64,000 nucleotides of DNA from Candidatus Aminicenantota bacterium (GTDB lineage Bacteria > Acidobacteriota > Aminicenantia > Aminicenantales > Saccharicenantaceae), in assembly GCA_017999365.1 (NCBI GenBank), contig JAGNLW010000001.1:938239-1002238 (forward strand), read 5' to 3'. The notes below the pieces were generated by a model. The model searched no databases and had not been told where the DNA came from. It saw only the letters and a program-made list of their open reading frames with translations. This document shows, one piece after another, positions 53,481-62,222 of the stretch. The position numbers and the translations under genes were made by a program. Each line of letters begins with the position of its first letter. Position 1 is the first letter of the stretch.

Positions 53481-54449
53481 TTGAAGCATTTCAACGTCCT
53501 GACCATGGGCCTGAACCTCGTCGTCGGGGTCTGGGCCGTCGTCGAGTTCCGCCAGCGGGCCAGGCTCTACGCCCAGCACCGGCTAAGCGGCCTGTGGCTC
53601 TTCCTGGTCTTCTACAACGCCCTGGCCGTGGTCTCGTTCCTGGGCGCCTACGGGCAGAGCAATCTCAATCCGGACCAGCTGGCGGGATTCTCCTTCTGGT
53701 ACAGGTTCGTCGATTGGCCGGTCCTGGCCGCGCTCGTCCTGGGCGTCCATATCTCGCTCTACGTGTTCATCTTCCGGCGCCGGGAGAGGGCCCTGCCGCT
53801 GTGGCTCGTCCCCGTCGCCGGGTTATCCGCCGTCGCGGTCTTGGCCTGGTACTTCCTGGCCATGAAGTATCCGGCCCTGGCGCCGCCGAGGCCGGATAAC
53901 ACCTATTGGCTGGCCCTCATCTGGCCCCCGGGACTTATCGACATCGCTTGTCTCGGCTGGCTGCTGGCCGCGAGCCGGAAGGAAGCCGACCCGGGACGGC
54001 GCAAAGTCGACGCCGCATTCGCCTGGCTGTTCCTGGCCCGCTATCCCGTGCACCTGGCCTTGACCGTGTGGAACCCGGCCGGTGCGGAGATCTGGGCCCT
54101 GGCGCTCACCAAGCTCCTTGGTCTGTACACAAACCTCGCGCCCCTCGTCTGGCTCAAGGGTTGGTTCCTGCCCTGGGCGGGCGGCCTCGGCCAGGTGCTG
54201 GCGACGCGCTTCGACCTGCCGGCGATCGGCCGGGCCCGCGGTCTCACCGCCCGGGAGATGGAGATCCTGGAGCTCATGATCGACGGCAAGAGCTACAAGG
54301 AGATCGAGACCGCCCTCCACATCTCCATCCACACGGTCAAGAGCCACGTCTACAGCCTGTACCGCAAGATGGACGTCAAGAGCCGCCACCAGCTGATCCA
54401 CAGGATCGGCGTCTACGGCGGCGAGGGCGGCCCGGCACGCTCCGCATGA
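53481..54449 (+). CDS. LuxR-family regulator with seven-helix membrane domain
   Basis: 322 residues with a TTG start at 53481 (an ATG at 53505 is the next choice). Seven hydrophobic segments fill residues 4-225. The C-terminal 70 residues are a LuxR helix-turn-helix: LTAREMEILELMIDGKSYKEIETALHIS and HTVKSHVYSLYRKMDV. The protein is thus a one-component, membrane-embedded transcription factor. Its promoter and the Tricorn operon are divergent, so it may control that operon. Signal unknown. Confidence 0.85.
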   Translation: MKHFNVLTMGLNLVVGVWAVVEFRQRARLYAQHRLSGLWLFLVFYNALAVVSFLGAYGQSNLNPDQLAGFSFWYRFVDWPVLAALVLGVHISLYVFIFRRRERALPLWLVPVAGLSAVAVLAWYFLAMKYPALAPPRPDNTYWLALIWPPGLIDIACLGWLLAASRKEADPGRRKVDAAFAWLFLARYPVHLALTVWNPAGAEIWALALTKLLGLYTNLAPLVWLKGWFLPWAGGLGQVLATRFDLPAIGRARGLTAREMEILELMIDGKSYKEIETALHISIHTVKSHVYSLYRKMDVKSRHQLIHRIGVYGGEGGPARSA

Positions 54450-54475
54450 GGCCGGCCGTCATCCGCTGTTCAGAT

Positions 54476-54811
54476 CTATTCTATCAAGTGAGTGATCCGG
54501 CTTTTGTCAATGAGCTTCCCCGTGTCATAATCAAAAATCAAACTCAGATCTGATCGAAGAAAGATCGCACCACTATAGACCCAAAGAATGGTCCGATTGG
54601 TTTCTAATACTCGTCCGATCCCAGTTTCGATTGGACGCGGATATTCGGCAATTATGATAGAAGGGCGGCCTAGTTGAACATCGACATCATCAAAGCTGTC
54701 GCCAATTTCTATTCTTGTGTTGAAGATCCTAACCTTATTATTGAATTTCCATGCTCCATATACATAGATTGGGAACGCGATGAACAGGATCCCTAAAATG
54801 AGCTTAGGCAA
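54476..54811 (-). CDS. Small membrane protein, candidate immunity or accessory gene of the Rhs locus
   Basis: 111 residues with a TTG start at 54811 (ACAGGACC immediately before it gives a poor ribosome site; an in-frame stop lies upstream and no better start exists). Residues 2-22 are a membrane helix (LILGILFIAFPIYVYG), and the rest is a soluble beta-rich part (VDVQLGRPSIIIAEYPRPIE). AT-rich. No family recognised. It lies after the Rhs gene and a lipoprotein gene, where immunity genes are usually found. Confidence 0.55.
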   Translation of the reverse strand: MPKLILGILFIAFPIYVYGAWKFNNKVRIFNTRIEIGDSFDDVDVQLGRPSIIIAEYPRPIETGIGRVLETNRTILWVYSGAIFLRSDLSLIFDYDTGKLIDKSRITHLIE

Positions 54812-54867
54812 GGTCCTGTTTAACTTCTGTTGAATTCTCCATCTGGCTGGATCCGGTTACCATGGTC

Positions 54868-55020
54868 TTATGCCAAATATATGAAAAGCGCCGAGGTCAA
54901 GCGCTCGCGGTCGTTCAGAAATAACAAACGCTGGGCGTGGAGGATCTGTTCATCGATTCCGCTCTGGTCTTGGTATCTGCTCCAATAAATGTGCACGTCG
55001 GTTGACACGGCCTTCCGGTA
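54868..55020 (-). pseudogene. Orphan coding remnant
   Basis: An open frame between stops encodes 50 residues, ending in HAQRLLFLNDRERLTSALF, that look protein-like but have no good start (a GTG at 55008 is the only candidate). It begins 10 bases after the lipoprotein stop. It could be the C-terminal remnant of a displaced Rhs tip or of an older gene. Confidence 0.35.
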
Positions 55021-55032
55021 TCATTATGAGCA

Positions 55033-55476
55033 TTAAACACCGATATTCATCACAATGAGAATTGATTTCTTGGCCTTAGTCCTCCGATCGACCTGAATAA
55101 TGCCTATGACGGATTGCCAACCGACAACTGTTGCTTTAAAGCAATATCGCCCCTCGGCGACGCCAGGAATGCAAAAAAATCCTTCCCCATCAGCGTAGGT
55201 CTTGATGGTTCCGCCGCCTCCCCTTAATTCGCGTATTTCGAAGAGAATCGACGTATCTTTAGGCCAACCTCCCTGTTCATTTGTTATTTTGCCTTTAACA
55301 GCGCGGACTAATATTGGCCGTTTGATCTCATCAACAATGTGCTCAATTGGGGAAATGGTAAAACCCTCAATCCCGCAAATTAATCCAGGCCGGAGGTCTT
55401 CATGCTCGACCTGTCCGACAGAGGCGCAAGCTTGGAGGATTAAGATACTTAAAAACAGGATTATTGCGTTCTTCAT
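55033..55476 (-). CDS. Small lipoprotein, candidate Rhs-locus immunity protein
   Basis: 147 residues, with AAGGAG before the ATG. The signal ends in a canonical lipobox LILQAC (Cys 17). The mature part includes PILVRAVKGKITNEQGG and YADGEGFFCIPGVAEGRYCFKATVVGW, the folding pattern of carboxypeptidase-regulatory-like (transthyretin/CnaB-type) domains. AT-rich like the Rhs gene, whose stop is 41 bases upstream. An outer-membrane or periplasmic lipoprotein next to a toxin-like tip is a reasonable immunity candidate, but it is unproven. Confidence 0.65.
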   Translation of the reverse strand: MKNAIILFLSILILQACASVGQVEHEDLRPGLICGIEGFTISPIEHIVDEIKRPILVRAVKGKITNEQGGWPKDTSILFEIRELRGGGGTIKTYADGEGFFCIPGVAEGRYCFKATVVGWQSVIGIIQVDRRTKAKKSILIVMNIGV

Positions 55477-55516
55477 AATCTCCTTCTCCGGATGGTACGG
55501 GATAATTAGCCCGAAA

Positions 55517-58500
55517 TTAGCGAAGACGATAAAGGTTTCCTCCGCCAGGATAGCAAGTGAAATCTATGCGTTGGTTGATTAATCGTTGTTCCCAACTTAA
55601 AGCTAAAAGGTGTGCGCCCGGCGAGCCGTTCTCTCCAGAATATTGAATCCTAAACACGATTTTATAATATGCCTCTGCCAATTCGTGAAAAGCTACTGCC
55701 GCGAAGGAGACCGATTTGGATTTGGTAGCATTATCAACCCAAGCGCGGTTCGGATTAATCACCACCTGGTCATTAATCCCAAGAGGCGGCAATTCCCGCA
55801 AAGATTTCCCGCCTTTCCAATCGAATCGCCAATCCGGAGCATCATCAAGATTTGATACTCCCTCAATGGTGCACTCGCCTCCTGCTGTCATCGCAGATGT
55901 AGCTTCAGCAAATGAAAATATATAATCGCTCTCAGCAAGAGCGACTAGAAGCTGGACTCCTGGGTCTTTCAGGTCTTCATCGGTAATCTTGGACACATCG
56001 AGCCTGCCATCCTTAATGGACAATCTGGCTGCGGCTGTGCCAGCAATTGCTTGTATTGAACCATACATCTGTGCAACGTATAGTACGCTTCCTTTAGGAT
56101 CAACAAGATTCTCGGGATTATTAGCGCAAAATGTATATAGATTCCAAAGCTGGGAATTGGCTATGGCTCTGCTTCTGTCAAGGACGGGATCTATAGAAAG
56201 CCAACGATAGCTACCACTTGAATGTCCATCTGCCCATTTGATCGGTGCGGTGTAATACCTCGCCCCGAAATAATCCAGACCTGTCTCCTCGTCCCTCTCC
56301 TTGTCAGAGAACTTCCTTTTCGGCTCGAAGTTGTTCACCCAGGTCTTCTGGATCCCCCCGTAGGGATCATAAGCTTCGGCATAAACGACGGCACCGGCAT
56401 CATTCGTTACCACGCGGGTGGAACCGATCTGGTCCTGAGTGTAGTAGAAATATTGGGTCGTGGCGGGCTTGAACTCTGCGACAAGGCGGGCGCCCATGTA
56501 GATATAATCCTTGAGGCATTCCCCGTAGATATCGTATTCCGCCAGGAGGCGCCCGTCAAAGGAATAGATGTAGAAACAGCCTTCCCTCGGGTCGGAAAGA
56601 GTTAAGAGGGCAGACCCTCCGGCCTCGCCAGTCGGCAATTCTGCCGCGGGGACGGAGAGCCCGAGCTTGTCCAGGCCGGTCTCGGCCACGCCGGATGCGG
56701 CGTCGCTCAAGACATCATTTCCTTCGATGCCTGGATCGACGTCGTCGGTATCAATCCCAACATCCCCCGTGGTTATCGCAAAAGAGGAGAGACTGATATC
56801 GTAGGGCATGGTCTCCGGGAGTGCAATTCGTTTCATGATCAGGCATGAGCTTCCTTCCGGCTGTTCGAGCTTCAATGCTTTCAGCGGCGAGAGGAATTCA
56901 CCGTCATCGATAAAAGCCGGGAAGATCCCCTGGGGATCGGCGGCTAAAGCAACTACTTGGCCGGCCTCCGGCGCGGCCTCCGCCGTCACTTCGTTCGGGG
57001 CTTCTTCCCCGACGGACCAGCCTCCCAAGCCGGGGAAGCCCCCCGAAGCGTAGGGATCGAACATCTCCCGCACGATCAGCCTGTCGATCGATGGCCATTC
57101 CTCGGGAGCCTTGATCGTTTGATCCTGAAACTCAACCTCGAGATCGTCCAGCCAAGCTTCGAACGGTCGAGGCAGGTCACGAAGGACCTCGATCCAGGGG
57201 CCGGTCGCGGCAAACGGCCCATTCGTTAAAGAGATCTTATCTAAGATAACGCGTCCATCAATGAGAAGCGACGCCGAAAGCTCCTCCAGGTTGAGCTTGA
57301 TCTGGCTATTGTGCCATGGCGATTGAGGGATCCCGGTATCCTTCAGATCCGAATCAGCGCCGTTGAGCATCGCCTTGGCCAGCGATCCTTGCGGATCAGT
57401 AAAGACCACCAGTTCGGCGACACGAGAGATCTGGGCGTCCCTATCCGGCAGACATACGCGAAGCCCCCAGCGTCCATCCGAAACGGCCTCGTCCGAGGAG
57501 TGGGCAAGCTTGATATTGAAGCTGACGGACAATCCTCGCGGAACCGCGCGGAGCCCGTCGGGATCGCTGATCCTGATGAGGCAGGAGGGGAGAGGCTCTG
57601 CCGGCACCTGCCATTCGTAGAGGCCCGTATTCGGAGTCCTCTCCGCGATCGCCTGATAGGTGCTCCCGTTATCCGCGGAGAACTCCAGCTTCACGAACTC
57701 GGATGACTCGCCCCCTGTCCAGGCGATCGTCTGGATCGAGCCGGCGAGCATCTTCTCTCCACCGGCGGGAGCCAGGATCCGGAGCGCACCATCGTCCGCC
57801 TTGTCAGATCCGCTCTCTCCGTATCCCATTAAGGTGATGTTATATGGATTTTCATTTGGATCGTTGTTGGCGATCGAAAGCTGGGCATAGCTTTGGCCGA
57901 TCCGGAGGGCGACGTAATCCACCAGGAACGACGCCGTTCCGCCAGGCGGTATCACGGTACTGGGCTGCTGGACGACGATGAATTGGCCGTAGGGATCGCC
58001 CGTGATCACGACGGGGGGATTTCCACTGAGTACCAGGTCCACCTCACCCAGGTTCTGGATGGTGAACTCCTGCTCCACGGATTCAGGGATCGGGACAGTC
58101 CCGAAGTCCCAAGTTCCCCCATCGGGCGCCTGAACGATGTTCATTTCCGGAAAGGGATTCCCGCAAAGAGCGATATCGTAGAACCTCTCGTCGGGATCGT
58201 TGTTCGTGATCTGGAGCGAGGCCGTTTTTGTCCCGGTCGATGTGGGTGTGAAACGCATAATGAACGTCGTGCCTCCATTGGGAACGACGGGGGATGAAGG
58301 CTGTTGCTGCACGCTGAACTGATCATGGTCCACGCCGGTGATGACGATGATCGGCGCCCCGGCCAGGATCAGATCAGCAGTTCCAGTATTCGCGATGGAG
58401 AGTGTTCTATCGACATGCTGGCCGACTTCACACTCGAAAGCAACGATCCCTCCATCTGGCACCACTACCTGTTCTCCCTCTTCTTCGCGCGTGACGTCTA

Positions 58501-61500
58501 TTTCGGGGAGAGGGGGATTGGCAAATAATCGCAGCCCGCGTTCATCATAAAGGTATTCCCCCAGGACCTTCCCTGAGAGATCCGTGACATATGACAACTG
58601 ATTATGTGCATTCCAATAGAAAGCACGATCTTCGGTCGAAGTGACGTTACCCCGGAGGTCGTAGGGGTCACCAACGATCCTGTTGTGGCTGTCGTAATAT
58701 TTATCGAAATCGGGGACGCCGTCTTCCAGGACCGTCCGCATATTGCCATACTCATCATAAGCGTACGTGAACGTGCCGATCCGGCCCGAGCTATAGGCGG
58801 CGGACGTGAGCCGATTCAGCGCATCATAACCGAAGCTGGCGTTCATGGCCGGGGAGGGAGCGGCGCTTGAGATGGTCAGGACATTACCGTTCCCGTCATA
58901 AGTATAGGCAGCCTGATAGAGGGACGTGCCGCCGTTAGCTAAGGTTGCAGTCTGGAGCTCGCCTGAGCTGTAATACGTCGCCGAATGCTGCGTGCCATTC
59001 CTGGCGAACGACAACGCGGTCACCGCCTTGCCCGGTCCATAAGAGGCTGCGCTGACCAGGAGGTCATTGCCGTTGAAGGTCAGGGTTTCCGGCATATTCA
59101 GGGTGTTGCTGGTGACCCTGGCTTGCCTTCCGTCGGGGTAGATGATGCTTTCCGGATTGTTGTTCCTGTCGTACGTATAGCCGACCGTCTTGGGCGCGAG
59201 GCCGGGGATGAAAATGGTATCGCTCGTCACGTTTCCGTATGGATCGTAGGTGATATTCTCGCGCTTCCAGTTCTTATTGCTCGAAACCCGCCAAACCCGG
59301 GAGTGCTCGTTATAGACATAGGTGATCTCTTCGGGGAATGGGCCATCCGTCCAGACCATGATCAGCCGGCCGTTATTAGAGGTGTAGCCGTAATGCGTGA
59401 CCGCGTCGGCCCAGGTCTTGGTGATGAGCCAATTCTCGTCGTTGTAGGAATAAGAAATGAGTCCGGTCTCGGGGTGTGTTTCGGAGAGCAGGTTGTCGGC
59501 CCGATCGTATTGGAAGCCGTGGGTGCGGGCCCCATTGATGTAATCGACCGCGATAAGCCTACCAAGGCCATCGTATCCATAGACGGCCCTGTGCCCTTGG
59601 GCATCGGTCACGGCCGTCGGCAGGCCCGGCAGATGCTCGTATTCGAATACGGTCGTTTGTTCTTTGGGGTCTCTCACGGTCTTGGTCGTGCCGGCGAGCT
59701 CAATGTGCGTGATCCTTCCCTGCGGATCCCTGATCTCCACGATGTCCCCGGCGGAATTATATGAGTATTCCGTCTTGGGCCCGGAAGTGTCGCTTCCCGT
59801 GTTCTTGGCGATAACCCGCCCCTCCGCGTCGAGCGTTTTCAGGAAATAGATCGTGGTGCTGTCGCCCTCTTCGGTATAGCCCGTATCGCGGCCCATCCCG
59901 TCCCAATATTTCGTGATCGTGTGGTAACCGTGCGTCGGGTCCCCGCGGGTCGTGACGGACTTGTTCTGTCCGCTCGGGCTCCAGACGGTGTTCCTGTCAT
60001 TGCGGTCCTCGTCCGGCCAATTTTCCTGAAGGATTCGGCCGAGCGCGTCATAGGTCAAGCCGATGCTGGCCCCATCCTGGGTGCCCGCCGTTGTGACTGA
60101 ACTGTCGTATTCCGAGATCGTGTGGCTGATGAGCTGTTGATCACCCAAAGATTCGGACTTCTTGACGCCGTAATTATAGGTTGCGGACGTGATGGATCCC
60201 ACTGGTCCATGCGTCGAGATGAGGACGGACCGGCATTGCTCATCCTGAGGCTGGAAGTAATGCGTCCATTCGTTGTATTCGGTCGTGGAGCCGGATTTTA
60301 GTGAACGGACGTGATAAGGAGCGCCCCATTTCCCGTCTTCCTCGTGATAATCCGTGGCCTTCTTCTTGATGAGCGTATCGTCCCCGAAATACTCAGCCTC
60401 CCAGGAAGGCAGGGACAACAGATACTTCTCCTCGATCGCGGGGCGGCCGCCGAAGTAGTAGGAGATCGTTTTATAATTGAGCGGCGAGGACGAGCCGTTC
60501 ACGTAGTGCGACACCTTCCAAGGGAGACCATATCTCTTATAGTCTGGGGACTCGTCATACAGGAATTCCTTTTTGAGCGTCGATTCCCCGGCCTTCTGCC
60601 GGGTAACGGACGACAGCAGAAGTCCTTTCGCCGTCCCCATGTCCGTTCCGAACACCCACCAATGCTCGGTCGATATCTCTTGGAATGCCCATTCCTTGGA
60701 TTCCGAAAGGCTCCCGTCATCGTTTTGGAGCGAGTGGATCGTCCCGGTCTTCCATGGAAAAGCCGGATCATAGGCATGGTAGGTGACGGAGATATCATAA
60801 ATCGGACCTTGGACATTGACCGTTCCGCTCGATAGGCCGTAATACGAGGGGTAGGCATAGTCCCAAACGGCCGGCTCGTCGCCGCTGTTGTAAGCGATCT
60901 TCTTCTGCGCCAGGACTCTGGAGTGGATCTGGGTCGACCCCATATAGAACGTCTGGTCGCTGTAGGAGTACTCGAGCACTCCGCCATATCCGGTCGTCAT
61001 CTTCTTGAGCTCGTAGTGATTCTGCGAACCATCGTTATATTCGAAGAGCGTGGGCGCCAGGCCAGGGGGCTGGACCGAGATCAGTCTCGTATAGCCGTTG
61101 GCAAATGTCCCGACCGTATAGTTGACGATCCGGTTCTGCGTCGCGGTGTATTTATGGCTGATCCGGGTGAGCTTGCGGGGCGTCCCGGTTGAGGTGAACG
61201 TGATCACGCGCCCAAAGCCGTCTGTGATCGTGCTGATCGTGGGCGAGGACGCGTTGTAGGCGATATCGACGTGCTGGCCGAAAGCATTCTCGATCTTCGT
61301 GACCATTCTCACCGGGTCCGACGTCCCGTCCGCGCGAGTGATCGTTCTCGCGACGCCGAACGTCCAGATCACCCCATTTTGGAAATAAAGCTTCGGGAAC
61401 ACGAGAGGAAGCGATCCCCTGTCGTATTTCAAAAAATCCCGGGTGATGAATTTCCCCTGGTTATGAGCGTCGGGGAACGCCGTCTCCAGCCGGCCGTCGG

Positions 61501-61882
61501 GGAATTCGATGACCGGAGCGTTGGGATTGAGGGTGTGGACCAGGCCCATGTGCATCGTCCATCCGATACCCACCCAGGATTGATGGTAGCCCTGGATCCC
61601 CGGCTGGCCGGTCTGCCAATCCTTGAGGATCTTCGAGTTGTAGATGCGCCAGACTTCGACGTCGAGCCCGTTGGGCCCGGGAAGATAGACGTCGCGATAG
61701 CGGAGGGTCACATTACCGGTGAAAAGGTCAACGCTCTCCTCCGGGAGTGTGCCATGGGAGCCATGGCTGGGGATGATCCCCGTCCGGTCAAATAGCCCGC
61801 TTTGGCCCTGGAGGTGGGCGCTCCCGGTCCAAACGAGAATAACGAGCGGGATGAGGATAATGGCCTTGAAGTTCTTGGACAT
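55517..61882 (-). CDS. Giant Rhs/YD-repeat protein with inserted HYDIN-like region and variable C-terminal tip
   Basis: 2121 residues; GGAGG lies 4 bases before the ATG. A signal peptide (IILIPLVILVWTGSAHL) is followed by an Rhs N-terminal region (HGSHGTLPEESVDLFTGNVTLRYRDVYLPG) and YD repeats (about 600-1120). At about 1125-1765 the array is broken by an insert with two choice-of-anchor-D/HYDIN-like domains (LSIANTGTADLIL, FTIQNLGEVDLVL), a GGEKMLAGSIQTIAWTGG domain and a beta-sandwich. YD repeats then resume and end in the Rhs core DEETGLDYFGARYY (about 1865-1880) and NLVDPKG (about 1928). The last 190 residues are a distinct tip with FHELAEAYYK and GAH, possibly a metal-dependent hydrolase. 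Likely an exported toxin-like or adhesive protein. AT-rich. Confidence 0.9.
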   Translation of the reverse strand: MSKNFKAIILIPLVILVWTGSAHLQGQSGLFDRTGIIPSHGSHGTLPEESVDLFTGNVTLRYRDVYLPGPNGLDVEVWRIYNSKILKDWQTGQPGIQGYHQSWVGIGWTMHMGLVHTLNPNAPVIEFPDGRLETAFPDAHNQGKFITRDFLKYDRGSLPLVFPKLYFQNGVIWTFGVARTITRADGTSDPVRMVTKIENAFGQHVDIAYNASSPTISTITDGFGRVITFTSTGTPRKLTRISHKYTATQNRIVNYTVGTFANGYTRLISVQPPGLAPTLFEYNDGSQNHYELKKMTTGYGGVLEYSYSDQTFYMGSTQIHSRVLAQKKIAYNSGDEPAVWDYAYPSYYGLSSGTVNVQGPIYDISVTYHAYDPAFPWKTGTIHSLQNDDGSLSESKEWAFQEISTEHWWVFGTDMGTAKGLLLSSVTRQKAGESTLKKEFLYDESPDYKRYGLPWKVSHYVNGSSSPLNYKTISYYFGGRPAIEEKYLLSLPSWEAEYFGDDTLIKKKATDYHEEDGKWGAPYHVRSLKSGSTTEYNEWTHYFQPQDEQCRSVLISTHGPVGSITSATYNYGVKKSESLGDQQLISHTISEYDSSVTTAGTQDGASIGLTYDALGRILQENWPDEDRNDRNTVWSPSGQNKSVTTRGDPTHGYHTITKYWDGMGRDTGYTEEGDSTTIYFLKTLDAEGRVIAKNTGSDTSGPKTEYSYNSAGDIVEIRDPQGRITHIELAGTTKTVRDPKEQTTVFEYEHLPGLPTAVTDAQGHRAVYGYDGLGRLIAVDYINGARTHGFQYDRADNLLSETHPETGLISYSYNDENWLITKTWADAVTHYGYTSNNGRLIMVWTDGPFPEEITYVYNEHSRVWRVSSNKNWKRENITYDPYGNVTSDTIFIPGLAPKTVGYTYDRNNNPESIIYPDGRQARVTSNTLNMPETLTFNGNDLLVSAASYGPGKAVTALSFARNGTQHSATYYSSGELQTATLANGGTSLYQAAYTYDGNGNVLTISSAAPSPAMNASFGYDALNRLTSAAYSSGRIGTFTYAYDEYGNMRTVLEDGVPDFDKYYDSHNRIVGDPYDLRGNVTSTEDRAFYWNAHNQLSYVTDLSGKVLGEYLYDERGLRLFANPPLPEIDVTREEEGEQVVVPDGGIVAFECEVGQHVDRTLSIANTGTADLILAGAPIIVITGVDHDQFSVQQQPSSPVVPNGGTTFIMRFTPTSTGTKTASLQITNNDPDERFYDIALCGNPFPEMNIVQAPDGGTWDFGTVPIPESVEQEFTIQNLGEVDLVLSGNPPVVITGDPYGQFIVVQQPSTVIPPGGTASFLVDYVALRIGQSYAQLSIANNDPNENPYNITLMGYGESGSDKADDGALRILAPAGGEKMLAGSIQTIAWTGGESSEFVKLEFSADNGSTYQAIAERTPNTGLYEWQVPAEPLPSCLIRISDPDGLRAVPRGLSVSFNIKLAHSSDEAVSDGRWGLRVCLPDRDAQISRVAELVVFTDPQGSLAKAMLNGADSDLKDTGIPQSPWHNSQIKLNLEELSASLLIDGRVILDKISLTNGPFAATGPWIEVLRDLPRPFEAWLDDLEVEFQDQTIKAPEEWPSIDRLIVREMFDPYASGGFPGLGGWSVGEEAPNEVTAEAAPEAGQVVALAADPQGIFPAFIDDGEFLSPLKALKLEQPEGSSCLIMKRIALPETMPYDISLSSFAITTGDVGIDTDDVDPGIEGNDVLSDAASGVAETGLDKLGLSVPAAELPTGEAGGSALLTLSDPREGCFYIYSFDGRLLAEYDIYGECLKDYIYMGARLVAEFKPATTQYFYYTQDQIGSTRVVTNDAGAVVYAEAYDPYGGIQKTWVNNFEPKRKFSDKERDEETGLDYFGARYYTAPIKWADGHSSGSYRWLSIDPVLDRSRAIANSQLWNLYTFCANNPENLVDPKGSVLYVAQMYGSIQAIAGTAAARLSIKDGRLDVSKITDEDLKDPGVQLLVALAESDYIFSFAEATSAMTAGGECTIEGVSNLDDAPDWRFDWKGGKSLRELPPLGINDQVVINPNRAWVDNATKSKSVSFAAVAFHELAEAYYKIVFRIQYSGENGSPGAHLLALSWEQRLINQRIDFTCYPGGGNLYRLR

Positions 61883-62010
61883 GATCCCTCCTTGGCTTCT
61901 TATTTCAATTCATGAGTTGGCTGGAAGAGGATGAGCTGGTACGCCGGCTGAATGGATCTTCTTAATAAAAACCAAAGGCCCACCCGGACGACTGGCGCTA
62001 TGGTCGGCGC

Positions 62011-62046
62011 GGAAGGAAGGAAGGAAGGAAGGAAGGAAGGAAGGAA
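62011..62046. repeat. (GGAA)9 tetranucleotide repeat
   Basis: Nine perfect copies of GGAA, read as TTCC on the Rhs coding strand, 129 bases upstream of the Rhs start codon. Tetranucleotide tracts of this length slip readily and can cause phase variation if they lie in a promoter. Confidence 0.95.
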
Positions 62047-62160
62047 GACACATCGGAAAAGAGAAGAAACAGGCGTTGCCTGAACAACTCGCCCATCATA
62101 TGCCCTTAGGGCGGGAGATTATGCGAAAGGATTCATGAAGTCAATAGCCCCGGGACGCCT

Positions 62161-62189
62161 TTGTTTTTTCTCCCCCGGCGTGATAAGAT
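62161..62189 (+). promoter_or_regulatory. Promoter of the M20 peptidase gene
   Basis: TTGTTT (62161-62166), 17-base spacer, TAAGAT (62184-62189). The transcript start near 62196 supports the ATG at 62223 over one at 62199. Confidence 0.65.
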
Positions 62190-62222
62190 TTCCCCCTCAT
62201 GTCCGCATCCAGGAGCGACCGC

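Larger units (their letters stand above)
61883..62222. other. Divergent intergenic region between the Rhs gene and the M20 gene
   Basis: 340 bases without a gene. It holds the GGAA tract (62011-62046) and the M20 promoter (62161-62189). I see no clear promoter for the Rhs gene; the AT-rich stretch at 61960-61980 could hold one. Confidence 0.6.

Noticed and set aside
62011-62046. GGAA tract as a CRISPR array
   Set aside because: The repeats are 4 bases long with no spacers and no cas genes nearby.
62199-62222. ATG at 62199 for the M20 gene
   Set aside because: It lacks a Shine-Dalgarno and lies about 3 bases from the predicted transcript start; the ATG at 62223 has AGGAG.
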